Origin: CAYSUS01 sp964434165
GTDB taxonomy: Bacteria; Planctomycetota; Planctomycetia; Pirellulales; Thermoguttaceae
Direction: 5' to 3'
Length of the DNA: 53,660 nt
NCBI GenBank assembly: GCA_964434165.1
Contig: CAYSUS010000050.1
Coordinates: 1-53,660, forward strand
Part shown: positions 17,000 through 24,698 of the stretch, piece after piece
How positions within the stretch are numbered: the stretch's first letter is position 1
Layout: each line of letters starts with the position of its first letter
Translations under genes and position numbers: made by a program
The notes under the pieces: generated by a model
The model's database searches: none
What the model was told of the DNA's origin: nothing
The model's input: only the letters and a program-made list of their open reading frames with translations

Positions 17000-18454
17000 A
17001 TGACCCGCCTGAGCCGACGTCGATTCCTGGAACACTCGATGCTCGCCGCCGCGGCCGCATCGGCCGTCCCAAGCGGGCCTCTCACGGCCGCCGAGGAGAA
17101 GCCCAGCACCAGTCCCAACGAGCGGCTCAGCGTGGCGGTCGTCGGCGTGCGCGGCCGAGGGAGCGGCCACGCCAAGGCCTTCGACAGCCGGCCGGACTGC
17201 CAGGTGACCTACATCTGCGATTGCGATCGGGCGATCGGGGCCAAGGTCGCCCAGCGGTTCAAGGGCAAGCCGAAGTTCGTCGAGGACATGCGACACATCT
17301 TCGACGACAAGTCGGTGGACATCGTCTCCATCGCCACGCCGAACCATTGGCACGCCTTGGCCGCGGTGTGGGCGATGCAGGCGGGCAAGGACGTGTACGT
17401 GGAGAAGCCGGTCAGCCACAACATCAGCGAGGGCCGGCGGATCGTCCAGGCCATGGAGAAACACAAGCGGATCTGCCAGGGAGGCACGCAGCACCGCTCG
17501 GCCGGCTCGGCCAAGGCGGCCGCCGAGTACGTGGCCCAGGGCAAGCTCGGCCGGATCACGCTGGCCAAGTGCTACACCTACCGCCCGCGGAACCACATCG
17601 GTCCCCCCGGCGAATACCCCGTGCCCGACTCGGTGGACTACCACCTCTGGGCCGGGCCCGCGCCGATGCAGGTCCCCTTGCGGCGCAAGAGCTTCCACTA
17701 CGACTGGCACTGGATCTGGGACTACGGCAACGGCGAGCTGGGCAACAACAGCGTCCACGCCGTCGATCTGTTGCGCAAGATCTCGGGCATCCAGGGCCTG
17801 GGCCGGGGCGTGATCGCCTACGGCGCCCGCCATTACGACGACGCGGGCGAAACGCCCAACACCCAGGTCGTGATCCACGACTTCGGCCCGGCCACGGTGA
17901 TCCAGGAGGTCCGCAACCTCAAGACGCCCCGGCCGGACATCGGCGGCAACGTGCTCGTGCAAGGGACCGAGGGGTGGATCGTGGCCACCTACGGCGGCGC
18001 CACGGTGTTCGATCCCTTCGGGAAGGAGGTCGCGAAGCTCCAGGGGTCGGGCGACGACCATTTCGCCAACTTCCTCAAGGGCGTGCGGAGCCGCAAGGTC
18101 TCGGACCTCAACGCCCCGGTGATCGAGACGCACCTGTCCACGGCCCTGACCCATCTGGGCAACATCGCCGTGCGACTCGGGCAGCCCGCCTCGGACGCCG
18201 AGATCAAGAGCCGCCTGGCGAAGGTCGAAGCCAACGACGATCTCGTGGCCGGGTTCGAGGCCATCCAGAAGCACCTGGCTGAAAACCACTTCGACGAAGA
18301 CAAGCGCCGCCTGAAGTTCGGGCCGCTCCGGCTCGGGCCGCAGCTCGCCTTCGACTCGGACAAGGAGGTGTTTCTGGACAGCGACGCGGCCAACGCCATG
18401 CTCACGCGCCCGTACCGCAAGCCGTTCCTCATGCCCGGGCCTGACGAGGTATGA
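17000..18454 (+). CDS. TAT-exported Gfo/Idh/MocA family oxidoreductase
   Basis: 484 residues. The ATG is preceded by TGGAG. The N-terminus has a twin-arginine signal (SRRRFLEHSMLAAAAASAV), so the folded protein with bound cofactor is exported. The dinucleotide-binding Rossmann fold starts at SVAVVGVRGRGSGHAKAF; the nucleotide site continues with SIATPNHWHA and VEKPVSHNISEGRRIVQA, the typical EKP motif. A C-terminal alpha/beta domain includes YDWHWIWDYGNGELGNNSVH. The family oxidises or reduces sugars and inositols with NAD(P), and planctomycetes have large exported expansions. The substrate is unknown. Confidence 0.92.
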   Translation: MTRLSRRRFLEHSMLAAAAASAVPSGPLTAAEEKPSTSPNERLSVAVVGVRGRGSGHAKAFDSRPDCQVTYICDCDRAIGAKVAQRFKGKPKFVEDMRHIFDDKSVDIVSIATPNHWHALAAVWAMQAGKDVYVEKPVSHNISEGRRIVQAMEKHKRICQGGTQHRSAGSAKAAAEYVAQGKLGRITLAKCYTYRPRNHIGPPGEYPVPDSVDYHLWAGPAPMQVPLRRKSFHYDWHWIWDYGNGELGNNSVHAVDLLRKISGIQGLGRGVIAYGARHYDDAGETPNTQVVIHDFGPATVIQEVRNLKTPRPDIGGNVLVQGTEGWIVATYGGATVFDPFGKEVAKLQGSGDDHFANFLKGVRSRKVSDLNAPVIETHLSTALTHLGNIAVRLGQPASDAEIKSRLAKVEANDDLVAGFEAIQKHLAENHFDEDKRRLKFGPLRLGPQLAFDSDKEVFLDSDAANAMLTRPYRKPFLMPGPDEV

Positions 18455-18566
18455 CGGCGGTCGGGGCCGGCGCGACCCCGGCGCGTCCGATTCCGGGCGC
18501 CTCCGCGTGCGGGGGGGGCTAATCGTCCGCATGCGCTTCGCTCACCGCGACAACATGCCGCGCTTG

Positions 18567-18587
18567 GTGAGGATTCTGTTAGACCCC
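18567..18587. other. Intergenic motif also found after the BON promoter
   Basis: Within the 257-bp gap between the oxidoreductase and methyltransferase genes, GTGAGGATTCT is followed within 6 nt by GACCCC. The same pair with similar spacing occurs right after the promoter at 12650-12679. Two copies are too few to name it. Confidence 0.25.
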
Positions 18588-18642
18588 TAACGCCGCGCTT
18601 ACAGAGCCACGGAATCGGCCCAGCCATCCAAAGCGCGCCGGC

Positions 18643-18684
18643 TTGCGGCCGTGTGCCTAACGCCCTATTCTGAAGGGCGTTGCA
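18643..18684 (+). promoter_or_regulatory. Promoter overlapped by an inverted repeat, upstream of methyltransferase-psd
   Basis: TTGCGG (18643-18648), 17-nt spacer, TATTCT (18666-18671). The -10 sits almost exactly in the loop of an inverted repeat with stem AACGCCCT/AGGGCGTT, extended by GTGC/GCAC with a 2-nt bulge (18653-18684). A dimeric regulator bound here would cover the -10. Alternatively the hairpin forms at the start of the RNA. Confidence 0.45.
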
Positions 18685-18711
18685 CCAAGAGCCGGACGTG
18701 GATGCCGCCCC

Positions 18712-19440
18712 ATGAGCGTCGAGATCAAGCCCGAGGCCCCCGCCGGCTCGCCTTGCTTCAGCCTCTCCCACGAACTGCTCCAGGCGGTCATGGAGCACGC
18801 CAGACCCCTGGGGCATCATCAGCATGAGCCCTCGCTGAACCTCGGTTTCGGATTCGTCTATTACGGTTTGGTGAGGTCCCTGCGTCCGAAGCACGTGGTG
18901 GTGATCGGCTCGGGCTACGGGTTCAGCGTCGTGTGCCTCGCCCTGGGGCTGAAGGACAACCAGGCGGGGCGGCTGACCTTCGTGGATCCCTCCTACTCGC
19001 TTCTGCGCAACGGCCCGACCAACACGGTGGGCGGGGCGAACTTCTGGTGCGACGCCGAGAAGGTGCGCGACCACTTCGCGCGGTTCGGCGTGGCCGACAT
19101 CGTCGAGCACCACAAGTTGACGAGCCAGAGGTTCTTCGCTCAGTACGGGACGCTCCATCTGCCGGAGATCGACCTGGCGTTCATCGACGGCAACCACGCC
19201 TACAAGCACGTCAAGCACGACGTGCTCGCGATCCTCCGGCACAGCCGCCGCAACACGTATCTCCTTTTGCACGACACGAATATCTACATCCGCGAGACCA
19301 TCCGGCACGCCGGCGTGAAGCGATGGCTGCGAAGGCTGGGGCGGCTGAAGTCGGCTTTCGAGTACGTCGATTTCCCCTTCGATTCCGGCGTGGCCCTGGT
19401 CCGCGTGCTGGAGCCCGAGGTATGGCGACAACTCTCCTGA
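18712..19440 (+). CDS. Class I SAM-dependent methyltransferase-like protein
   Basis: 242 residues. The Rossmann-type SAM-binding start is seen at KHVVVIGSGYGFSVVCLALG (about 62-82), followed by an acidic strand end in GRLTFVDPSYSLL. Then come IDLAFIDGNHAYKHVKHDV and TYLLLHDTNIYI, which fit the Methyltransf_24 type acting on small molecules or sugars. No signal peptide. The last 19 nt overlap the start of psd in another frame, so the two are likely cotranslated; a lipid or envelope link is inferred only from this coupling. Confidence 0.75.
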   Translation: MSVEIKPEAPAGSPCFSLSHELLQAVMEHARPLGHHQHEPSLNLGFGFVYYGLVRSLRPKHVVVIGSGYGFSVVCLALGLKDNQAGRLTFVDPSYSLLRNGPTNTVGGANFWCDAEKVRDHFARFGVADIVEHHKLTSQRFFAQYGTLHLPEIDLAFIDGNHAYKHVKHDVLAILRHSRRNTYLLLHDTNIYIRETIRHAGVKRWLRRLGRLKSAFEYVDFPFDSGVALVRVLEPEVWRQLS

Positions 19441-20180
19441 CCGTCGCCGGGGCCGTGCTGGCCGCCCTCGCGCTGGCCGTGCTGGGGGCCTGGGCCTTAT
19501 GGCGCTACTACTGGTTCTGGCGCAATCCTCCCCGCACGCCCCCGCCGGGCGAGAACTTCGTCAGCCCGGCCGACGGCGTGGTGGTTTACGTTCAGCGGGT
19601 CGAGCCTTCCCAGCCGGTGATCTGCTGCAAGCAGGGCCTCTCCGTGTCGGTCAACGACATCGTGCGCGAGGAGCTCCGGAAGCCCAAGATCCACGTGGGC
19701 ATCTTCATGAGCCCCTTCGGCGTCCACTACAACCGGGCCCCCTTGGCCTCGCGCCTGGCGTACACGCGCCAATACCCGGCCCAGGGCAAGAACCTCCACA
19801 TGACCTCCATGCACTGGCGGTGCATGCTCCGGCGCCTGCCGATCTACGCGAACAGCCCGCACATCGTGCAGAACAACCGCGCCGTGACCCGACTGGAGGG
19901 CCAACTGGGCGGCGAGCCGGTCAACTGCTACGTGGTGCAGATCGGCGGCGGGGGGGTGCACGGCATCGACGTCTATCCGGAGATCGGCGCTTCGCTCGAA
20001 AAGGGCGAAGTGTTCGGCATGATCCGCATCGGCTCGCAGGTCGATCTGATCGTGCCCGACCTGCCGGGCCTGGAGGTGAACGTCCAGCCCGGCGACCGCG
20101 TGGTGGCCGGCGAGACGATTCTCGTGCGCGCAGGGCCAAGGGATCGCGCAGAAGACCCTGCCGCATCTGCCGGCCGATGA
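19422..20180 (+). CDS. psd: Phosphatidylserine decarboxylase proenzyme (short form)
   Basis: 252 residues. Converts phosphatidylserine to phosphatidylethanolamine using a pyruvoyl group made by self-cleavage. One N-terminal membrane helix (about 5-26) is followed by WFWRNPPRTPP, SPADGVVVYV (Asp51 region), IFMSPFGVHYNRAP, and the cleavage site in GMIRIGSQVDLIVP with Gly204-Ser205. The GS site in the setting xRxGSxVDLxxP is that of the short Psd class. The start ATG lies inside the end of the methyltransferase gene, behind GAGG. Expected at the inner membrane. The partner synthase pssA is not in the window. Confidence 0.92.
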   Translation: MATTLLTVAGAVLAALALAVLGAWALWRYYWFWRNPPRTPPPGENFVSPADGVVVYVQRVEPSQPVICCKQGLSVSVNDIVREELRKPKIHVGIFMSPFGVHYNRAPLASRLAYTRQYPAQGKNLHMTSMHWRCMLRRLPIYANSPHIVQNNRAVTRLEGQLGGEPVNCYVVQIGGGGVHGIDVYPEIGASLEKGEVFGMIRIGSQVDLIVPDLPGLEVNVQPGDRVVAGETILVRAGPRDRAEDPAASAGR

Positions 20181-20213
20181 AGGACGCATTCGATAGCACG
20201 CTGGATGGATGAC

Positions 20214-20255
20214 AGGGTGGACGGAAGAGGATGGACGGAATAGGGTGGACGGAGC
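20214..20255. repeat. Three 14-bp tandem units upstream of the sulfatase
   Basis: Units AGGGTGGACGGAAG, AGGATGGACGGAAT and AGGGTGGACGGAGC in direct tandem, with one or two differences each, 34 nt after the psd stop. The rest of the 280-bp gap to the sulfatase shows no clear promoter or gene. Confidence 0.75.
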
Positions 20256-20459
20256 AGGAGTCCGCGGAGATGACGGAGTTGTCTCGGTCACCTCCCGTGA
20301 GCCGCCGGACTACCGGGAATGGCGAAGATGCTCTCGACGCGTTCCCACGAGCCACCCGACACTGGCCACTACGTGCCTCCCGCGAACGCGGCCGCGGTTG
20401 CGGCCCCCCGCGTCCCCTGCAATTGCCGGGAAGGCATTCCATCCGCAGGAGCCCCTCGC

Positions 20460-21869
20460 ATGATCCGGCGACCTCTGTCCGACTCGGTCGGTTTCCAGCC
20501 CTCGCGTGGCGCGCTCGCGCTGGCCTTCTGTGCGACGGTCCTGTCTTGCCTGGCTTGGACCGCGACCGCCCCGGCCCGTGAAACGCCTCCCAACATCGTC
20601 CTCGTCCTGGCCGACGATCTGGGCTGGGCGGAGCTGGGGTCGTACGGCAACCGCTTCAACGAGACACCCCACCTCGACCGCATGGCCCGCGAGGGTATTC
20701 GCTTCACACAGGCCTATGCGGCCGCGCCGGTCTGCTCGCCCGACCGCGTGGCCCTGATGGCCGGCCTGCATCCGGCGCGCGTGGGGATCACCGACTACCT
20801 GCGACCCGACGACCCGAAGCATCTGGAGCCCGAAGTCGTGACCATCGCCGAGCGGCTCCAAGGGGCAGGCTACGCGACGGGCATGATCGGCAAGTGGCAC
20901 CTGACCGGCTACGAGCATCACGGGGCCGCGGAGATCGGGCCCGGCAAGCAGGGCTTCGCCGAGGTGCTCGTGTCCGAGCGCCGCGGCATCGGCGGCGGAA
21001 GCTACTTCCATCCCTACCACTTCAATCCCGCGATCAAGCCGCGCCGGGAGAACGAGTACCTCGTGGACCGCATGAACCTGGAGGCGGCGGAATTCATCGA
21101 GTGCCACAAGGACGGGCCGTTCTTCCTCTACGTCAGCCACTATGCGGTCCATACGCGCCTGGCCGGCAAGCCCGACCTGGTGGCCCGGTACGAGAAGAAG
21201 CCCGGCGCCGGCAACGGGCACCGCGCCAAGCGCAACAACCCGCACCTTGCCGCGCAGCTCGAGTCGATCGACGCGGGCATGGGGCTGATCCTCCAGAAGC
21301 TCGTCGAGCTCGGTCTCGACCGCCGGACCCTGGTCGTCTTCATGTCCGACAACGGGGGCGAAGCCCGGGTGACCAGCAACGCCCCCTTGCGCGGCGGCAA
21401 GTCGATGCTTTACGAGGGCGGAATCCGCGTGCCTCTGCTCGTGCGCATGCCGGGCAAGGTGCCGCCGGGGAAGGTCTGCGAGGAGCCGGTCTGCGCTTTC
21501 GACCTCTACCCCACGTTTCTCGATGCGGCGGGGCTGAAGCCGGTCGAAGAAGAGCCGCTCGACGGCGTCTCGCTCGTGCCCGTCCTGAAGGACCCCAAGG
21601 CCGGTCTCGACCGCAAGGCCCTGCACTGGCACTATCCCCTAAAGAGGCCGCACTTCCTGGGCGGGACGTCCTCGGGCGCAATCCGCCAGGGCGACTGGAA
21701 GCTGATCGAGCACTTCGACACCGGCCAGGTCGAGCTGTTCGATCTTGCCCGCGACCCCGGCGAGAAGCAGGACCTTGCTCGGGCCATGCCCGAGAAGGCC
21801 CGCGAGCTCCGCGACGCGCTGGAAGCATGGCGCGACGGCGTGGGGGCAGCCGCGCCGTCGCCGCCATGA
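20460..21869 (+). CDS. Exported formylglycine-type sulfatase
   Basis: 469 residues from ATG 20460, behind AGGAG. A signal peptide (ALALAFCATVLSCLAWTATA) suggests export. Type I sulfatase hallmarks: NIVLVLADDLGWAELGSYGN with metal-binding Asp residues, CSPDR at 92-96 (the CxPxR sequence whose Cys becomes formylglycine), GKWHLTGYEHHG, FLYVSHYAVHTRL, and SDNGGE for the second metal site. The C-terminal part includes DWKLIEHFDTGQVELFDLA. It hydrolyses sulfate esters, probably of polysaccharides. The arylsulfatase-A-like type is abundant in planctomycetes. No glycoside hydrolases flank it. Confidence 0.93.
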   Translation: MIRRPLSDSVGFQPSRGALALAFCATVLSCLAWTATAPARETPPNIVLVLADDLGWAELGSYGNRFNETPHLDRMAREGIRFTQAYAAAPVCSPDRVALMAGLHPARVGITDYLRPDDPKHLEPEVVTIAERLQGAGYATGMIGKWHLTGYEHHGAAEIGPGKQGFAEVLVSERRGIGGGSYFHPYHFNPAIKPRRENEYLVDRMNLEAAEFIECHKDGPFFLYVSHYAVHTRLAGKPDLVARYEKKPGAGNGHRAKRNNPHLAAQLESIDAGMGLILQKLVELGLDRRTLVVFMSDNGGEARVTSNAPLRGGKSMLYEGGIRVPLLVRMPGKVPPGKVCEEPVCAFDLYPTFLDAAGLKPVEEEPLDGVSLVPVLKDPKAGLDRKALHWHYPLKRPHFLGGTSSGAIRQGDWKLIEHFDTGQVELFDLARDPGEKQDLARAMPEKARELRDALEAWRDGVGAAAPSPP

Positions 21870-21900
21870 GCTTCAAGGCTTCCGAGGTCTCGCAGCAACA

Positions 21901-21933
21901 AGACTTCCGAAGTCTCGGAGACTTCGGAAGTCT
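21901..21933. repeat. 33-bp perfect palindrome (best copy of the dispersed family)
   Basis: Both arms are 16 bp and perfectly complementary around a single central base, starting AGACTTCCGAAGTCTC. It lies 31 nt after the sulfatase stop and upstream of the DUF1269 promoter. A partial second copy (GGCTTCCGAGGTCTCG) is just upstream at about 21878-21893. It could terminate sulfatase transcription as a hairpin. Confidence 0.8.
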
Positions 21934-21960
21934 GACAGGGCCCCGTCCCAGCCGGGGGGC

Positions 21961-21989
21961 TTCTCAAACGGACCCGAGACGCTGATAAT
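21961..21989 (+). promoter_or_regulatory. Promoter for the DUF1269 gene
   Basis: TTCTCA (21961-21966), 17-nt spacer, GATAAT (21984-21989), 66 nt before the ATG at 22055. Confidence 0.5.
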
Positions 21990-22054
21990 TCCGGCCCAAA
22001 GGCGGCGCGAAGGCCCTTCCGCTACGTGGCTTGCTGGAATCGCAGGAGTACCCC

Positions 22055-22561
22055 ATGAGCAACCTGATCGTGATCGGATACGACGACGAGCACAAGGCCG
22101 AGGAAGTCCGGCTGATGCTGCTGAAGATGCAGAAGGACTACCTCATCGACCTGGAAGACGCCGTGGTGGCCACGCGCGGGCAGGACGGCAAGATCAGGCT
22201 CCATCAGCCGGTCAACCTGACCGCGGCCGGGGCCGCAGGCGGCGGGTTCTGGGGGCTTCTCGTAGGTACGCTCTTCTTCGCCCCGGTGTTTGGCCTGGCG
22301 GTGGGCGCGGCGGCTGGGGCCGTCTCCGGCGCGCTTTCGGACGTGGGGATCGAAGACGACTACATGCGCAAGCTCTCCGAGACGCTCAAGCCCGGCTCCT
22401 CCGCGCTGTTCGTCCTGGTCCGTCGGGCCACGCCCGACAAGGTGCTCGAGGAGATGCAGGGCACAGGGGGCACCGTGCTGAAGACCTCGCTCTCGCACGA
22501 GAAAGAGGCCAAACTCCAGGCCGCGCTCGATGCCGTCAAGAGCGAGTCCCAGTCGGCCTAA
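22055..22561 (+). CDS. DUF1269 family membrane-associated protein
   Basis: 168 residues from ATG 22055 behind AGGAG. The sequence runs LIVIGYDDEHKAEEVRLMLL, then a Gly/Ala-rich hydrophobic hairpin (GAAGGGFWGLLVGTLFFAPVF and GLAVGAAAGAVSGALSDVGI, about 62-105), then a soluble tail with LKPGSSALFVLVR. This is the DUF1269 layout, often annotated as stress-related; the biochemical role is not known. The Gly-zipper region probably inserts in the membrane. Confidence 0.85.
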   Translation: MSNLIVIGYDDEHKAEEVRLMLLKMQKDYLIDLEDAVVATRGQDGKIRLHQPVNLTAAGAAGGGFWGLLVGTLFFAPVFGLAVGAAAGAVSGALSDVGIEDDYMRKLSETLKPGSSALFVLVRRATPDKVLEEMQGTGGTVLKTSLSHEKEAKLQAALDAVKSESQSA

Positions 22562-22641
22562 CGTCCACGCCCATCGCGCGCGTCTTCGCGGAGGACGTGC
22601 GACGGCCCGTTGCCGCCATCGGCCGCATGCCCCGCGACCTG

Positions 22642-22760
22642 GGTTGGCAAGTCCGTTCAGAAGAGGTGCCTGCCAACCGGATGCCAGGGCATCGGGATAG
22701 CAGGGGCAGGCTGTCTGCTCTTGTCCCTGCTTCAACGGCACCTGCCGGCAGGGGCAGACG
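22642..22760. repeat. Structured intergenic segment between convergent genes
   Basis: Several nested inverted repeats: GGTTGGCA (22642) with TGCCAACC (22671), GATGCC-AG-GGCATC, AGCAGGG with CCCTGCT, and AGGTGCC (22665) with GGCACCT (22738). The AGGTGCCTG and GGGGCAG pieces resemble the repeat inside the second hydrazine-synthase-alpha-like gene at 5877-5890. No frame here is convincing. It may be a repeat cluster acting as a two-way terminator. Confidence 0.5.
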
Positions 22761-22784
22761 AACTGCCCGTGGCACCTGGCGGAT

Positions 22785-23405
22785 TCACTCCTCCTCGCGC
22801 CCCCGCCGCGCCAGCTCCATCACCCGGGCGACGAACGCCGACTTGCCGCGGGTGTAGGCCTCGCGGTCGTTGGGATGCTCCGCGGCAAGCCGCCGCTTCA
22901 GGGCCGCGTACTCGGCCGCAAGGTCGGGGTGCTCGATCAGCCGGTCGCGGAACAGAAGCCGGTCCCAATGCGCGAAATGGCGCTCCACCATGTGCAGGTG
23001 GTGCGTGCGCCGGCCTGCCGTGTCGCGCTTGATGAACCACGCGTAGAAGGGCGGACCCTCGAAGAGGGCGGGTCGCCAGAAGTAGTCGTACCCCTGCGCC
23101 TGGAGGATGGGCACGATCCGCAGTCGGGTTTCCCCCAGCGAGGCGACCTCGATCAGCATGTCGATGACCGGCTTGGCCGCCATGCCCGGGATGGCCGTGC
23201 TGCCGAAGTGCTCGATCCGCCCGATCAGCTCCCGGGGCAGACACGCCAGAAGGTGCTCCTTCTCCTGGCGGAACAGCGCCGGCCAGCGGGGATCGTAGGG
23301 CACCAGGGCCACGTCCTCCTGGACCGCGCGGCGGATGCGCTCCTCCAGGCTCTCGACTCGCGGGCCCTCGCCTTTGGAGGGGATCTGGCGATCCTCGCTC
23401 GCCAC
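22785..23405 (-). CDS. GrpB-family nucleotidyltransferase-like protein
   Basis: 206 residues from a GTG that begins one base after the upstream stop. Family signatures: LVPYDPRWPALFRQEKEHL, IEHFGSTAIPGMAAKPVIDM with the G-S-T and D residues of the nucleotidyltransferase fold, and THHLHMVERHFAHWDRLLFRD. The GrpB family (UPF0157) is soluble and of unclear substrate. The family proper starts around residue 35, so the N-terminal part may be shorter in reality. Cotranscribed with the PfkB kinase. Confidence 0.85.
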   Translation of the reverse strand: MASEDRQIPSKGEGPRVESLEERIRRAVQEDVALVPYDPRWPALFRQEKEHLLACLPRELIGRIEHFGSTAIPGMAAKPVIDMLIEVASLGETRLRIVPILQAQGYDYFWRPALFEGPPFYAWFIKRDTAGRRTHHLHMVERHFAHWDRLLFRDRLIEHPDLAAEYAALKRRLAAEHPNDREAYTRGKSAFVARVMELARRGREEE

Positions 23406-23406
23406 G

Positions 23407-24309
23407 TCAGAACGTCAGCATCTTCTTGTACTCGTCGAGCCGCTGCTCGAGGTCCTCGCGGCGGATCCTCTCGAGCCGGTCGAGGCTGAAATCCTCGACC
23501 GTGAAGCTCGCGGCGAGCGTGCCGTAGGCCATCGCTTCCTTGAGCGTCTTGGGGTCGAAGCTGCCCCGCATGGCCAGGTAGCCCATCATCCCGCCGGCGA
23601 AGCTGTCGCCGGCCCCGGTCGGATCGACCACCTGCGGCGTGGGATAGGCGGGCAGGACGTAGGTCTCGTGCTTGGAGAAGAACATGGCCCCGTGCTCCCC
23701 CTTCTTGATGACCACGAAGCGGGGCCCCATCTCGCGCACGGCGTGGCCGGCCCGCACCAAGTTGTCATCGCCGGTGAGCAGCTTGGCCTCGCTGTCGTTC
23801 ATCACCAGCCCGTCGATCCGCTGGAGAAGCTCCTCCAGCTCCTTGCGCTGGGTGTTGATCCACAGGTCCATGGTGTCGGCCACCACGAGCTGCGCGCCGG
23901 GACACTGCTCGAGGACCTTCATCTGCAGCGGCACCGGCCCGTTGGCCAGGAACAGGAACCGCGAGCGTCGGCATTCGTCGGGCAGGACCGGGTCGAACTC
24001 GCCGAACACGTTGAGCTGCACCTCGAGCGTGTCGCGGTCGTTCATGTTGGCGTGGTACTTGCCCCGCCAGCGGAAGGTCTTCGCCCCGGGCACGACCGTC
24101 AGGCCAGCCGTGTCAATGCCCCGCGACTGGAGCAGCCCGGTGTGCTCCTCGGGCCAGTCCTCGCCCACCACGCTTACCAGGCGCACGGGCGTGAAGTAGC
24201 TCGCCGCGTACGAGAAATAGACGGCCGACCCGCCCAACACGTCGTCCCGCTTGTGCGTCGGCGTCTCGACGCTGTCCAGGGCCACCGACCCCACCACGAC
24301 CAACGGCAT
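23407..24309 (-). CDS. PfkB-family carbohydrate kinase
   Basis: 300 residues from ATG 24309 (MPLVVVGSVALDSVETP), behind GGAG; a start ten residues earlier is less likely. Ribokinase-like fold: N-terminal GSVALD, VLGGSAVYFSYAASYF for substrate binding, MNDSEAKLL in the middle, and the C-terminal signature DPTGAGDSFAGGMMGYL with the anion hole GAGD and catalytic Asp. It phosphorylates a sugar or nucleoside with ATP; the substrate is not evident. The stop is one base from the GrpB start. Confidence 0.9.
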   Translation of the reverse strand: MPLVVVGSVALDSVETPTHKRDDVLGGSAVYFSYAASYFTPVRLVSVVGEDWPEEHTGLLQSRGIDTAGLTVVPGAKTFRWRGKYHANMNDRDTLEVQLNVFGEFDPVLPDECRRSRFLFLANGPVPLQMKVLEQCPGAQLVVADTMDLWINTQRKELEELLQRIDGLVMNDSEAKLLTGDDNLVRAGHAVREMGPRFVVIKKGEHGAMFFSKHETYVLPAYPTPQVVDPTGAGDSFAGGMMGYLAMRGSFDPKTLKEAMAYGTLAASFTVEDFSLDRLERIRREDLEQRLDEYKKMLTF

Positions 24310-24345
24310 AGAGAAACCGCTCCTTATCTCGCTTGGCACCCTGAG

Positions 24346-24378
24346 AGACTTCCGAAGGCTTCAAGACTCCGGAAGTCC
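24346..24378. repeat. 33-bp palindromic repeat, diverged copy, upstream of PfkB gene
   Basis: AGACTTCCGAAG at the left and GACTCCGGAAGTCC at the right; 27 of 33 positions match the copy at 21901 by hand alignment. It lies 37 bp upstream of the kinase start, in its leader or promoter region. Confidence 0.65.
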
Positions 24379-24408
24379 GACCGAACCGCGGGTGGGCCCC
24401 GTACCACG

Positions 24409-24427
24409 ATCGCTCATTATGAGCGAT
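24409..24427. promoter_or_regulatory. 19-nt perfect palindrome, possible operator
   Basis: ATCGCTCAT-T-ATGAGCGAT, two 9-bp arms around one base. It sits 100 nt upstream of the PfkB kinase start and just beyond the 33-bp repeat. Short perfect arms with an odd centre fit a dimeric repressor site, but no regulator gene is adjacent. Confidence 0.4.
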
Positions 24428-24491
24428 GGTCCGGGCAACACAAGGGGCGCCCTTGCTGAGCCAGATGCAACGCGCGGCGGGAGCGGAGCCG

Positions 24492-24698
24492 TCAGGATCC
24501 GCCGGACCTGGCCGAGTCGGACTGCTCCGTGGCCGCGGAATCGGCCGGGTTCTCCGAGGCCTTCTGCGCCGGCCGTGTGGAAGGGCCCGAACCGGGCCCC
24601 GTGGGAGCGGGCGGTCAGCAGGGGCTCGTCTGGCCGCAGCCTGAAGCGACCGCCAGCCCGACGGCTAGAAGAAGGGCAGACAGAAAGGACCTTATCAA
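24492..24698 (-). pseudogene. Small Pro/Ala/Ser-rich lipoprotein frame interrupted by TGA
   Basis: AAGGAG lies 6 nt before a TTG at 24698 that reads (M)IRSFLSALLLAVGLAVASGC, a good lipoprotein signal with lipobox ASGC. After GQTSPC there is a TGA (24615-24617). The same frame then continues as PPAPTGPGSGPSTRPAQKA and ASENPADSAATEQSDSARS before a second stop at 24492. The composition after the TGA is what small planctomycete lipoproteins look like, so the TGA probably interrupts a once-complete gene of about 67 codons. A 27-residue lipopeptide is the other reading. Selenocysteine is unlikely: no SECIS-like evidence was found. Confidence 0.45.

Noticed and set aside
14917..18282. Long plus-strand open frame across the radical SAM and oxidoreductase genes
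   Set aside because: It reads antisense to the first and out of phase with the second, with no domain recognised.
24615..24617. Selenocysteine at the TGA of the small lipoprotein
   Set aside because: No selenoprotein family match, and no SECIS-like hairpin was obvious directly after the codon.
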